A stretch of DNA of 64,000 bases from G963662265 sp963668545 (GTDB lineage: Bacteria > Spirochaetota > Spirochaetia > CADAEX01), in assembly GCA_963668545.1 (NCBI GenBank), contig OY764868.1, positions 1,488,001-1,552,000 on the forward strand, given 5' to 3'. Positions 1 to 8,531 of the stretch are shown here, in pieces (position 1 is the first letter of the stretch; each line of letters begins with the position of its first letter). The notes beneath the pieces were generated by a model that was not told the origin of the DNA, searched no databases, and saw only the letters and a list, made by a program, of their open reading frames with translations. A program made the translations under genes and the position numbers.

Positions 1-238
1 TATTCTGGTAATAAAGCTTTCTTTCCTGAAGCTTGTATATATCATCTTTTATGGAAGATACACCATCTTCATAACTTTTAATCATTCTTTCGATTTCTCT
101 CAGAGACCTTGAGTCGCCTGAATATGCAGATACAATTTTCGAATAATTTATTATTCCTATTTTCGCTATCTGCTCTCCTGTAACAAGGGAAACAGCAATA
201 AAGCAGAATGCTGCAAGTATCAGATATTTTTTCATCAT
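1..238 (-). CDS. skp: OmpH/Skp-family periplasmic chaperone, partial (3' end outside window)
   Basis: Only the first 79 codons or so are inside the window. The translation begins with two Met codons and a signal peptide (MMKKYLILAAFCFIAVSLV), followed by a segment containing KIGIINYSKIV and then a charged helical stretch. This is the layout of OmpH/Skp chaperones, which carry unfolded outer-membrane proteins through the periplasm to the BAM complex. A shine-dalgarno AGGAG lies 3 nt before the first ATG and 6 nt before the second, so the start may be 235. It directly follows bamA on the same strand, the usual bamA-skp arrangement, and its ribosome-binding site overlaps the bamA stop. The C-terminal half cannot be judged. 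Confidence 0.75.
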   Translation of the reverse strand, partial: MMKKYLILAAFCFIAVSLVTGEQIAKIGIINYSKIVSAYSGDSRSLREIERMIKSYEDGVSSIKDDIYKLQERKLYYQN

Positions 239-247
239 GTTCTCCTA

Positions 248-2815
248 TTAATAAAAACTTGGTGTAAAACCAATTACAAAGTCAAGTTTCATTGAACTGT
301 CAAAGAGTGGTCCGTCATGCCAGACAATTTCATTATCTTCATATTCATACCTTTTTACAAAGTAGAAACCGATAGGAAGTCCGGGGACTGTAAGTCTGAA
401 TCCTCCACCTAGAGAATAATAGTAATCATTTTTATCCCTGTCTCTGAAGGAATCCCTGTCAGACCATATACCGGTTGCGCTTATAAACCAGTCCCACCAC
501 AGAAATCTTTCTGCAATAGGCATCCTGAGTTCCAGCCAGTTATCCCAAAGGGCATGGCCGTCATAAACCCTAGTCCATCCTCTGGCCATTGTCATACCGT
601 CGATATAGAACATTTCACTCCTGGTAACATCAAGACTTCCGTCAAACTGTTCCCATAAAAGGGAAAGAGCTGTATGTCCTGCAAGCACCATTTTGAAATT
701 CCAGGATGAGAACACTGGTATTGAAAAAAGCTGATGAAAAGCTTCTGCCTTGGATGTAGTGCTTATATAGTTTCTCTCGGAAGGAAGAATACCTCCTGCA
801 TATGTTATTGACTGTTTCAGGTAGAAACCTTTGCTTGGATTATAGATAATATCCCTTGTATCCCATGAAAGGCTGTACCAGAGCTTGTTTATAGTCTGCC
901 ATTCCTGAAAGTTGTCCCTGATTGTTTCGTTGTATGGCCTGTATATTTCATCATCATAATCCACCCATGTCCTTGATATATCATAGCCTGTGGATGCATT
1001 AACCCTTCCGACAGGTGTATGCCATGTATAACCTGTGTTGAGACCAAGTGAAACATCCCAGGAGTCATATTCCATCAGGTATGATTCAGGTATTGTTTCT
1101 CCCATTCTTATAGCATATTCATAGTCAGTTATGGAATCGCTGTCTTGGGGTTCAATTTCACCTGTATCCGGATCAACCCAGTATCCGTAATAAGGATCAG
1201 GGACCTCCCCCTCATCAAGGTCATCTCCCTGGAATATCGGGCCCAGTATGTCCTGAGGTACCTGCCTGGTTTTCTCATGTGCAAATGAAAGCGTTACTCC
1301 CCCTGTCCATCTCTTGTTTGCAAGCCATCTTTCGGTAAATCCTATAGAAACTTCCTGCGCTTCGCTTGAAAGGTTAGTCCCTATGCTCAGCTGCTGACCG
1401 TTTCCGAGAAAATTCCTGTCTGTCCATTTTATGAAAGTCATTATGGGAAGATCACCTGCTTCTGCAGTAAATGAAAGGCCGAACTGAACATCAGTGGTTT
1501 TACCCTCTTCAACATTTATAATAAGGTCCATAAGCCCGTCAGCACTTCCCTGTGGTGTTTCAGGTTCAACAACACCGAAGTACTGAAGGTTGTAGAGGTT
1601 TGTCATCCCTTCTATGATTTTTTTCTTGCTGAATATATCTCCTACCTCAAGGGGAAGCTCCCTTAATATTACATGGTCCTTTGTCTTGTCATTTCCCCTG
1701 ACTGTAATGTTTTCAATATGGGCCCTTCCCTGCTCTATGATTTTCACCCTGTATGCTATCCTGCCGTCAGTTTCGTTTCTCTGCTCCTCTTTGGATATCA
1801 CATTGAAAATATATCCGTCATCATAGTAAAGGTCTGCAACACGGGAAAAATCAGCTTCCAGCTTTGTCTTATTGAGAATGTCGCCCTCTTCCATCCGAAC
1901 CTGCTCAAAAAGCTCTTCATCCGTGAAAATAACATTCCCGTCGAAAATCATACCGTCATATACATACTGCTTTCCCTCAGATATATAGAATGTAATAATC
2001 ATGTTTGTCTGGTTGCCTTCATCATCAGCTGTAATATCTTTTTCAACATTTGTGATTTCAGCATCAATGAAACCTTTTTCACCGTAGTATTTGACTATAT
2101 TCTGAATATCTTCCTCAATTTTTGATTCAAGATATACACCCTTTGAAAACAGGGACTGTTTTTTGGTCTCGAGTTTTTTTCTCAAGGTACTGTCTGAGGC
2201 AAAATTGTTTCCTGAAAAACGAATTTCACTTATTTTTGTCTGTTCGCCTTCCTCAATGGTAAAAGTTATTTCAGATTCATTGTCTTCGTTCTTCTCCCCT
2301 TTTTCCCCTGTGACAACAACTTCCGGGAATCCTTTTTCAATATAAAGTGCTTTTATGCTGTCTTCATCAAGTTTTATTTTTGTATTGTTTATAAGGTCTC
2401 CGGGTTTGAGAAGAACGACATCAAGGAGCTGATTTTTTCTTATGTTTTTGTTTCCTGTGATCCTGATTTTTTTTACAACAGCCCTCTCAACAACATTGAA
2501 TTCTATTACTACTGTATTGGATGGATCGAATTTTGAAAGTTCATCTTTTCCCGGGTATGCATTCGGCATCAGGTCGTCAAAATAATCAAGTGCATAAAGC
2601 TTACCCTGAAGGTCCCAGAAAATATCATCTGTAAATGTTTTTCCTATGAATTCAGATGTAATAGCTTCAAGTTCACTTTCAGTTATGTTCTTCAGTCCTT
2701 TAAACTGTATATTTTCAATTTTTTTATCTGTATACCAGTCATCAGCTGAAATGCTGAAAACAGAGAAAATAAAAATAAGTACAAATATTACAAGTTTAAC
2801 ATTTTTAAGTCTCAT
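248..2815 (-). CDS. bamA: BamA, outer-membrane protein assembly factor
   Basis: This is the central subunit of the BAM complex, an Omp85-family barrel that folds and inserts outer-membrane proteins. An N-terminal signal peptide covers about residues 1-24. Five POTRA repeats follow, recognisable by recurring xIxFxGN-type starts near residues 33, 113, 193, 283 and 366. A C-terminal 16-strand barrel spans about 440-855 and ends in Tyr, as outer-membrane barrels do. The lid-loop motif usually written (V/I)RGF appears as ARGW. The length, 855 residues, is normal to slightly long; an acidic loop near residue 545 is probably extracellular. The gene starts 13 bp after tamB and runs into the skp-like gene, so the three are likely cotranscribed. 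Confidence 0.95.
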   Translation of the reverse strand: MRLKNVKLVIFVLIFIFSVFSISADDWYTDKKIENIQFKGLKNITESELEAITSEFIGKTFTDDIFWDLQGKLYALDYFDDLMPNAYPGKDELSKFDPSNTVVIEFNVVERAVVKKIRITGNKNIRKNQLLDVVLLKPGDLINNTKIKLDEDSIKALYIEKGFPEVVVTGEKGEKNEDNESEITFTIEEGEQTKISEIRFSGNNFASDSTLRKKLETKKQSLFSKGVYLESKIEEDIQNIVKYYGEKGFIDAEITNVEKDITADDEGNQTNMIITFYISEGKQYVYDGMIFDGNVIFTDEELFEQVRMEEGDILNKTKLEADFSRVADLYYDDGYIFNVISKEEQRNETDGRIAYRVKIIEQGRAHIENITVRGNDKTKDHVILRELPLEVGDIFSKKKIIEGMTNLYNLQYFGVVEPETPQGSADGLMDLIINVEEGKTTDVQFGLSFTAEAGDLPIMTFIKWTDRNFLGNGQQLSIGTNLSSEAQEVSIGFTERWLANKRWTGGVTLSFAHEKTRQVPQDILGPIFQGDDLDEGEVPDPYYGYWVDPDTGEIEPQDSDSITDYEYAIRMGETIPESYLMEYDSWDVSLGLNTGYTWHTPVGRVNASTGYDISRTWVDYDDEIYRPYNETIRDNFQEWQTINKLWYSLSWDTRDIIYNPSKGFYLKQSITYAGGILPSERNYISTTSKAEAFHQLFSIPVFSSWNFKMVLAGHTALSLLWEQFDGSLDVTRSEMFYIDGMTMARGWTRVYDGHALWDNWLELRMPIAERFLWWDWFISATGIWSDRDSFRDRDKNDYYYSLGGGFRLTVPGLPIGFYFVKRYEYEDNEIVWHDGPLFDSSMKLDFVIGFTPSFY

Positions 2816-2828
2816 AAATACTCCTATG

Positions 2829-5800
2829 TCAGTAAGAAAATCTCCAGGAAAATTCCAGGCTTGTATCTGTAAGAGAGTTATAGAAATCTGTAAGCTGGGG
2901 ATAGAGTGTTAAATCCATTAAAAACAACGGAGTATCCACCTCCAGACTGAGTTCAGTTTTTATATGCATACCCATAAAATCTGGTACATCATAATCATTA
3001 TATTGATATATGTCAAAATCTCTTGAATTAAAACTTACCAAACCTTCCAAAAAAAAGTATTCTCCGAAATACTTTCCCATGAAAATTGTTGTATTATCCA
3101 GATAACTGTTATCAACCGGTGTGTTATTCTCGGATATAGTTATGTTTTCCTTTTTATCATTATCAAAGGCCTGCTGAAGTACATTTGTCCTTATTGTAAA
3201 AAGGTCGAGATTAAGCATGTTTTTCATTCTTGTCTCAAAGGGCCGGAAAATACCTATAAGCTGTGTGCTGTATGCCCCTGCTCCGAGAAGTGCTGATCCG
3301 AAAGTTATATCCTCTCCCCCGAACTGTGTATATACACTTTCTCCGAGGAGGGCGAATATTTCATTTTCGCTTAAAGGGGGATTTGATTCAAAACGGGGAG
3401 AAAACTGGCTTAAAGGTGTATCATCTGCAATAAGGGATATTTTAACCTCCTTGTTTTCAGATGTCCTTTCCCTGAGTTCTGCCCTTGCAGTAAAGTGCGG
3501 ATCAAACTTGGTCTCATTTTCATTGAAGACAATGCTTCCCTCTTTTATAAAAAAACTCTGGCTGAAGTAAAAAACCTCACCACCCTGTATTTTAATATCG
3601 CCTGTAAGAGAATATTCATCTGTTGCGCTGTTACTGTATATGGACAGTTTTTCACCGGCAGCTGCAAAAGTTCTTAAAACAGGAAGCCTGACAGATGGCC
3701 AGTAAAATTCAACCCCCGGTCCTGAAGTCACCTTGAGATCGACTTCATAATCAAATGAGCCCTTTTTTTTCTTTTTCCCGTTTTTTTTATCATCATTCAG
3801 TGTGATAATGCATTTACGTGCAGCAATATTACCTGACAGATAAAGACCCTGCTCATCCCCCTCGATTGAAACATTTCCGCTTGCAAATCCGTCAATATCA
3901 ATCATGGAAAACTTGTGCTTGATCCAGAGCATACTGCCTGGATCTGTTGTTATGTCAATGTCAAAATCTTTAGGCAACCAGTGGTCAATTGAAAAATCCA
4001 GTTTTGCTTTTAGAGTGTTTTCATCAACTATAAGACCTGTTTCAGGCATTGAAAGTGATTTACCGTTGAAAATGAAGGATGTATTTGGCATGATAATGTC
4101 AGCCGGAACAAATACAGATGAGGCTTTTACACCTGAAACATTCAGGTGACCCTGAAAGTCCGGATCATTTACAGGTCCCTTTATTACAAGATTACCTGAT
4201 GCCTTTCCTGAATCTGCCTTGAAATATGCAATATCCGTGAAAGCTCCGAAAGTTTTCAAATCAATTTCAATGTTTTCGCAAATAGAATCAATAATACCGT
4301 CTTTAATTACACCATTGAATTTACCGCTTATTGGAAGAGGTTTTGAAAGAATTACATTGAACAATCCGTTTCTGTTTATTTCTCCCTCAATTGAACTGGC
4401 AGGCCCCCCGTTGAAAATAAGAAAAGATTCATTATTTATAAAAGAGAGTTCCCATTTACTGAAATCTTTTCTGCTACTCTCATTGTTTGATACCCTGATT
4501 ATCCCCTTGTTTTCAATAAGTAAGGGATTAGAAAACCATTTAAATGTTTTTTCAAAAATTTCTCCTTCAAGCTCTATTTTATTCAGTGTTTCCTTATCAG
4601 AAACCCCTTTGCGGAGAAACAGGTTCCCGCTGAAAAAATAACTTCCTTCATCTTTATTTATATATCCCGAAGCGGAATCAATCCGGTTTAGATTATGTTT
4701 AACTTTCAGAGTGTTGAGAATCAGGCTCTCATTTGATGCATTAAGTGAAAAATTAAATGCAAAGGGATCGTCAAGAAATAATCCGTTATCCATATTCATT
4801 TCAACAGAATAAACAGGATTTGATCCGGGACCCTTTATTCTCATAATACCTGACAAATCACCGGATAAAGGCTTGTCAGTTATTCTTTCAGCGGGAAAAT
4901 TTGTGAATTCCGCAGTTACATCATATATACTGTCAGAATAGTCAAACAGTATAAGATGCTGTTCATTTTTTTCAGCGCTGTTTCCTTTTATCCATCCGCT
5001 GATATTCTTTTTATCTGGATAATTCAACTCTCCGCTGCCTCTGACTGTTGAAAAATTATCCTTAACAGTAAAATTATGAAGCATTATTTTTGAATCAGTA
5101 ACAGAAGAAGTTATCGCGATAAAACTTTCTTTCCCTTTAAGTACAGGCAGGTTGTATATTCTGTTATTTTCCATAAAAAAAACAATTTTTCCTTTTCCTG
5201 CTTCCCCTTTGATATTTAAACTGAATTCAGGTACAGTGCTCTGGACAGGAAAAGGAAACCTGTCAGTATTCAGGTAATATACTGTTCTGTCTCTTTCAAA
5301 AAATATCAGCAGACTCAAATCGCTGCTTCCTGTTATGGAAAGAGTCCTTCCATTGATATAACTGCCGGAAAAACTGTATGACTCGTTGTTTAATGAAATG
5401 GATGATTTTATCTGGTAGATGTTATCATCACTGTTATTTAAACTGATGTAACCGTTACCGTTATAATCTTTCCAGTCAATAACAATATTGTGAAAAACAA
5501 AATTATTGTCAAAGACAGAAAAATCAGATGAAATTCTGTTTTTACCGCTTTCGTCTTCAAGGGTAAGAGTTTCTGTAAACAGGTTTATATTTCTGAAATC
5601 TGTTTCAAAGTAGAATTTTGTAGAGAGAAAGAGGTTTTCAGGGACTATTTCCCTGTTTGAATCAGAGTTTAAGTAAACATAAGAAAACCTTTTAATGTTG
5701 ATTCTGTTCAGTTCTATGTCAGATTTCAGCATCATTTCACTGTTTTTATGTGATAAAGACCCTTCAGCTCTGATAAAGCCTGTGTTTATATCAATATATG

Positions 5801-7088
5801 ATATTTTGTAGATAAGATTTTTTCCCTTTCTTGAAAGATGGCATTCAATATTTTCAAGATTAAGTTTGCCTGCTTCTGCATCTGCAGTCAGGAAGAGGCT
5901 GTCCTCCCCTTCAATGCCTATGGAAATATCAGAATTAACAAGTAAATTTTCTCCTGCATTTATATTTCTTAGTGAAAGCCTTCCTTCAGGAAGCTTTTTC
6001 CTGATGTCATAATATCCTCTGTATCTGATATCCCCCCTATCTGTGTCTGCATTGAAATCTGTAAATATTACCTGTTTTGTATTCCCGTGAAATACAGTTC
6101 TTATATTGTTTTCAAACGGGACAATTGATTTATCAAAAGATACAGATAAATCAGCTTTATAGGAGAGTGAATCAATATTTCTGTCTTTGAAACTGAAAAA
6201 AAGAACTGCTGTTCCTGAGTAAACAGATTTCAGCATGCCTGAGATTGTATTGCTGCTGTAGTAGTGTATATATTTTGAAGGCCTGTAGTTTTCTGATTTA
6301 GTGTTGACAGAAAGAAGTTTTTTATCAATATCATATTCAGCAAAAAGATCAAATGGGTCTCTGGCTCTTGTTTTCAACAATTTGATATTGTTACCCGAAT
6401 GATCAATATTGAAATTCTGTTTTCTTATAAGAAAATCATCTGTTCTGAGATTAATAAGTTCAATATCATAGTTGTTCCAGGTAAGATCTGTTGAGCTGTT
6501 GCCTCTCATCCTGATATCTGTTTTCAAACTGCTGTTGTTTTTAAGGAAAGGGATTTTATCTCCCGAAATCTTTGATCTCATATCAAGTGCAATGCTGTCT
6601 GAAGAGAAACTTATATCAAGAAAAAGCTTCTGCATATTATACCGGCCTGACGGAATATCTGTTATCAGGGAAATGTTTTTCCCCTCGATTCTGAGTTCCC
6701 TGACATCCCTTTTTTTACCCCTGCTGTTTTCAAGAGATTTTATAACAGCTTTGACAGTTCCTGAGTCATTATTGTGATTATATGAAAGGGATGAGTTTTC
6801 GAAATATACTGAACCTATAGGGAAATCATCAGTAAAAAAATATTTATAGAGACTGAAGGAAATTCTGAGCTTTTCAGCCTTTATCAGGCAGTTCCCGTTT
6901 GAATCAGTAATAAAGAGTTTTCTTATTTCCAGATACTGCAGTATTGAGGGCGATATGCTGTCATAAGTGATAATTTTATCAAGAGATGTCTCAAATGATT
7001 TTATTACATCGTGTTTAAAAGAGTTTATTGTTCTATCAAGGTAATTGTAGATGAAAAAAGCTGATACTATAAGAGATATCGCTGTCAA
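2829..7088 (-). CDS. tamB: TamB / DUF490 translocation and assembly module protein
   Basis: A very long protein (at least 1419 residues) with an N-terminal membrane anchor, a long beta-rich body and a C-terminal DUF490/TamB domain (about 1090-1419) ending in the aromatic pattern SWRFSY. TamB-like proteins bridge the inner and outer membranes and take part in outer-membrane protein insertion or lipid transport. No TamA is adjacent; bamA follows after 13 bp, fitting systems in which TamB works with BamA. The start given is a TTG, but the frame stays open to 7160 and the upstream codons read as the start of the anchor (IRKYRSFIVILSL). A CTG at 7136, 6 nt after GGAG, is a better physical start. 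A Lys-rich patch near residue 1100 is coded by two runs of eight A. Confidence 0.88.
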   Translation of the reverse strand: MTAISLIVSAFFIYNYLDRTINSFKHDVIKSFETSLDKIITYDSISPSILQYLEIRKLFITDSNGNCLIKAEKLRISFSLYKYFFTDDFPIGSVYFENSSLSYNHNNDSGTVKAVIKSLENSRGKKRDVRELRIEGKNISLITDIPSGRYNMQKLFLDISFSSDSIALDMRSKISGDKIPFLKNNSSLKTDIRMRGNSSTDLTWNNYDIELINLRTDDFLIRKQNFNIDHSGNNIKLLKTRARDPFDLFAEYDIDKKLLSVNTKSENYRPSKYIHYYSSNTISGMLKSVYSGTAVLFFSFKDRNIDSLSYKADLSVSFDKSIVPFENNIRTVFHGNTKQVIFTDFNADTDRGDIRYRGYYDIRKKLPEGRLSLRNINAGENLLVNSDISIGIEGEDSLFLTADAEAGKLNLENIECHLSRKGKNLIYKISYIDINTGFIRAEGSLSHKNSEMMLKSDIELNRINIKRFSYVYLNSDSNREIVPENLFLSTKFYFETDFRNINLFTETLTLEDESGKNRISSDFSVFDNNFVFHNIVIDWKDYNGNGYISLNNSDDNIYQIKSSISLNNESYSFSGSYINGRTLSITGSSDLSLLIFFERDRTVYYLNTDRFPFPVQSTVPEFSLNIKGEAGKGKIVFFMENNRIYNLPVLKGKESFIAITSSVTDSKIMLHNFTVKDNFSTVRGSGELNYPDKKNISGWIKGNSAEKNEQHLILFDYSDSIYDVTAEFTNFPAERITDKPLSGDLSGIMRIKGPGSNPVYSVEMNMDNGLFLDDPFAFNFSLNASNESLILNTLKVKHNLNRIDSASGYINKDEGSYFFSGNLFLRKGVSDKETLNKIELEGEIFEKTFKWFSNPLLIENKGIIRVSNNESSRKDFSKWELSFINNESFLIFNGGPASSIEGEINRNGLFNVILSKPLPISGKFNGVIKDGIIDSICENIEIDLKTFGAFTDIAYFKADSGKASGNLVIKGPVNDPDFQGHLNVSGVKASSVFVPADIIMPNTSFIFNGKSLSMPETGLIVDENTLKAKLDFSIDHWLPKDFDIDITTDPGSMLWIKHKFSMIDIDGFASGNVSIEGDEQGLYLSGNIAARKCIITLNDDKKNGKKKKKGSFDYEVDLKVTSGPGVEFYWPSVRLPVLRTFAAAGEKLSIYSNSATDEYSLTGDIKIQGGEVFYFSQSFFIKEGSIVFNENETKFDPHFTARAELRERTSENKEVKISLIADDTPLSQFSPRFESNPPLSENEIFALLGESVYTQFGGEDITFGSALLGAGAYSTQLIGIFRPFETRMKNMLNLDLFTIRTNVLQQAFDNDKKENITISENNTPVDNSYLDNTTIFMGKYFGEYFFLEGLVSFNSRDFDIYQYNDYDVPDFMGMHIKTELSLEVDTPLFLMDLTLYPQLTDFYNSLTDTSLEFSWRFSY

Positions 7089-7286
7089 AGAGAGAATAAC
7101 AATAAACGATCTGTATTTTCTGATTAATGACAGCAGTTTTATCTCCAGTTTCCTAAAATATCATATTAATATAAATTAAATAGTGATTCAGTTACATATA
7201 GTTAATATGAAAAAATAATAATTATTTGTTATATATATTGTATTTCGGATTAATTAACTTTAATATGCATTCCCGGAGCAGTAAAA

Positions 7287-7910
7287 ATGAAAAATTATGA
7301 AATATTAAAGAGGTTTATTGTTCTTGAAGGGCTTGATGGTTCAGGAACTACTACTCAGATGAAAAAACTCGGGGAAAAATTTAATAAATACAATATTCCG
7401 TATTATACAACTATGGAACCGACAGATAACCCGGTCGGCCGGCTTATAAGAAGAGTCCTTGAAAAAGATATTGATCTTGAACCGGAAACACTTGCAATAC
7501 TTTTTTCGGGAGACAGGCATGAACACCTTTACGGAAAAAATGGCATTAAAGAACTTTCCGGCAAAGGTGTCTGGGTTGTCTGTGACAGGTATCTGTTTTC
7601 TTCAATTGCCTATCAGTCTCTTAAATGTGATCGGGATTGGGTGCTGACAATTAACCGTTATCCTCTTCCGGAATATCTTTTTTTCCTTGATGTTCCTGTT
7701 GAGGAATGCGGCAGGCGACTCGGAACTAGAGATAAAATTGAGCTGTTTGACAGATCTGAAATCCAGAAAAAGATACTTAAAAACTATAATTTCGGTTTTG
7801 ATATGGGAATTGAATCCGGTGTTGAATTCCATAAACTGGACGGGACAGAATCTCCTGATGAAATTTCTGAAAAAATCTGGAAAAAACTGGGTATACAAAC
7901 CGATAAGTAA
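7287..7910 (+). CDS. tmk: Thymidylate kinase (dTMP kinase)
   Basis: Phosphorylates dTMP to dTDP with ATP in dTTP synthesis; cytoplasmic. The protein has 207 residues, the usual length. Residues 11-24 read IVLEGLDGSGTTTQ, which is the family P-loop except that the invariant Walker Lys is Thr21 (codon ACT, clear in the sequence). The DR(Y/H) motif is present as VCDRYLFSSIAYQ, and the PTDNPVGRLIRR segment matches the family substrate loop. Start chosen at ATG 7287 with GGAG 9 nt upstream. It is divergent from tamB and is followed 3 bp after its stop by a hypothetical gene. The Lys-to-Thr change is odd, but the rest of the fold is intact, so I call it tmk rather than a decayed copy. Confidence 0.9.
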   Translation: MKNYEILKRFIVLEGLDGSGTTTQMKKLGEKFNKYNIPYYTTMEPTDNPVGRLIRRVLEKDIDLEPETLAILFSGDRHEHLYGKNGIKELSGKGVWVVCDRYLFSSIAYQSLKCDRDWVLTINRYPLPEYLFFLDVPVEECGRRLGTRDKIELFDRSEIQKKILKNYNFGFDMGIESGVEFHKLDGTESPDEISEKIWKKLGIQTDK

Positions 7911-7913
7911 AAT

Positions 7914-8522
7914 GTGAAACGTTTTTTTGTTTTTACAGTGATAATATTACCTGTACTCTTTATTTATACAGACAAGGCATACAGTTACAAGATACTGTAT
8001 GCTGAACAGTTTTACAGGTTATACCATAGCCATTTTTATCAGTATCCTGAAGATTACCTTGAAAATATATATTATCTTGAACAGGCACTGAGATCTGATT
8101 TTGCCAATCCTCTCAATGCTCTTGCAAGGATAGAAAACAAAACTGAATGGAAGAGATATATGAATCTTTTCAGAATGCATGTTTCTCTCAAGCTCACAGA
8201 GCTGTATCTCGGACTGGGAAGCAAATATGATAAAATGGAAGCATATTTCTATAATTATCCCTGGAAGCGGGAAAACCTCAAGTCTCTTGATATTGCGGAA
8301 GAGTCTTACAGATTTGCAAGGGTATACTGGAATGAAACACTGAAATGGCAGAAAACAGTGGAAAAATCATGGACAGTTCTTGAGGAAATCCAGAAATGGG
8401 AAGATGAATCCTTCAGAATAGAAGAAAAAAAGCTCGATTATGATGATATAATTGACTCTCACCTTGAAAGGCTTCAATCAGTCAGGGAAAAATTTAAAAG
8501 TATGGATAATACTGCATATTAA
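7914..8522 (+). CDS. Hypothetical exported protein
   Basis: Not recognised. The 202-residue translation starts at GTG, three bases after the tmk stop, so it is probably translated with tmk. Residues 1-24 look like a signal peptide (hydrophobic core FFVFTVIILPVLFIYT, then AYS). The rest is rich in Tyr, Glu, Lys and Leu, almost certainly helical, with TPR-like spacing in the first half (YLENIYYLEQAL, LYLGLGSKYDKMEAYF) and a charged C-terminal third. No Cys follows the signal, so it is not an obvious lipoprotein. A periplasmic location is inferred. It converges with the diguanylate cyclase gene, with 9 bp between the stops. Confidence 0.7.
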   Translation: MKRFFVFTVIILPVLFIYTDKAYSYKILYAEQFYRLYHSHFYQYPEDYLENIYYLEQALRSDFANPLNALARIENKTEWKRYMNLFRMHVSLKLTELYLGLGSKYDKMEAYFYNYPWKRENLKSLDIAEESYRFARVYWNETLKWQKTVEKSWTVLEEIQKWEDESFRIEEKKLDYDDIIDSHLERLQSVREKFKSMDNTAY

Positions 8523-8531
8523 TCATGATTT

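Noticed and set aside
1673..2125. 150-codon open frame opposite bamA
   Set aside because: A shadow of the BamA frame with no start signals or recognisable protein; the minus strand is clearly coding.
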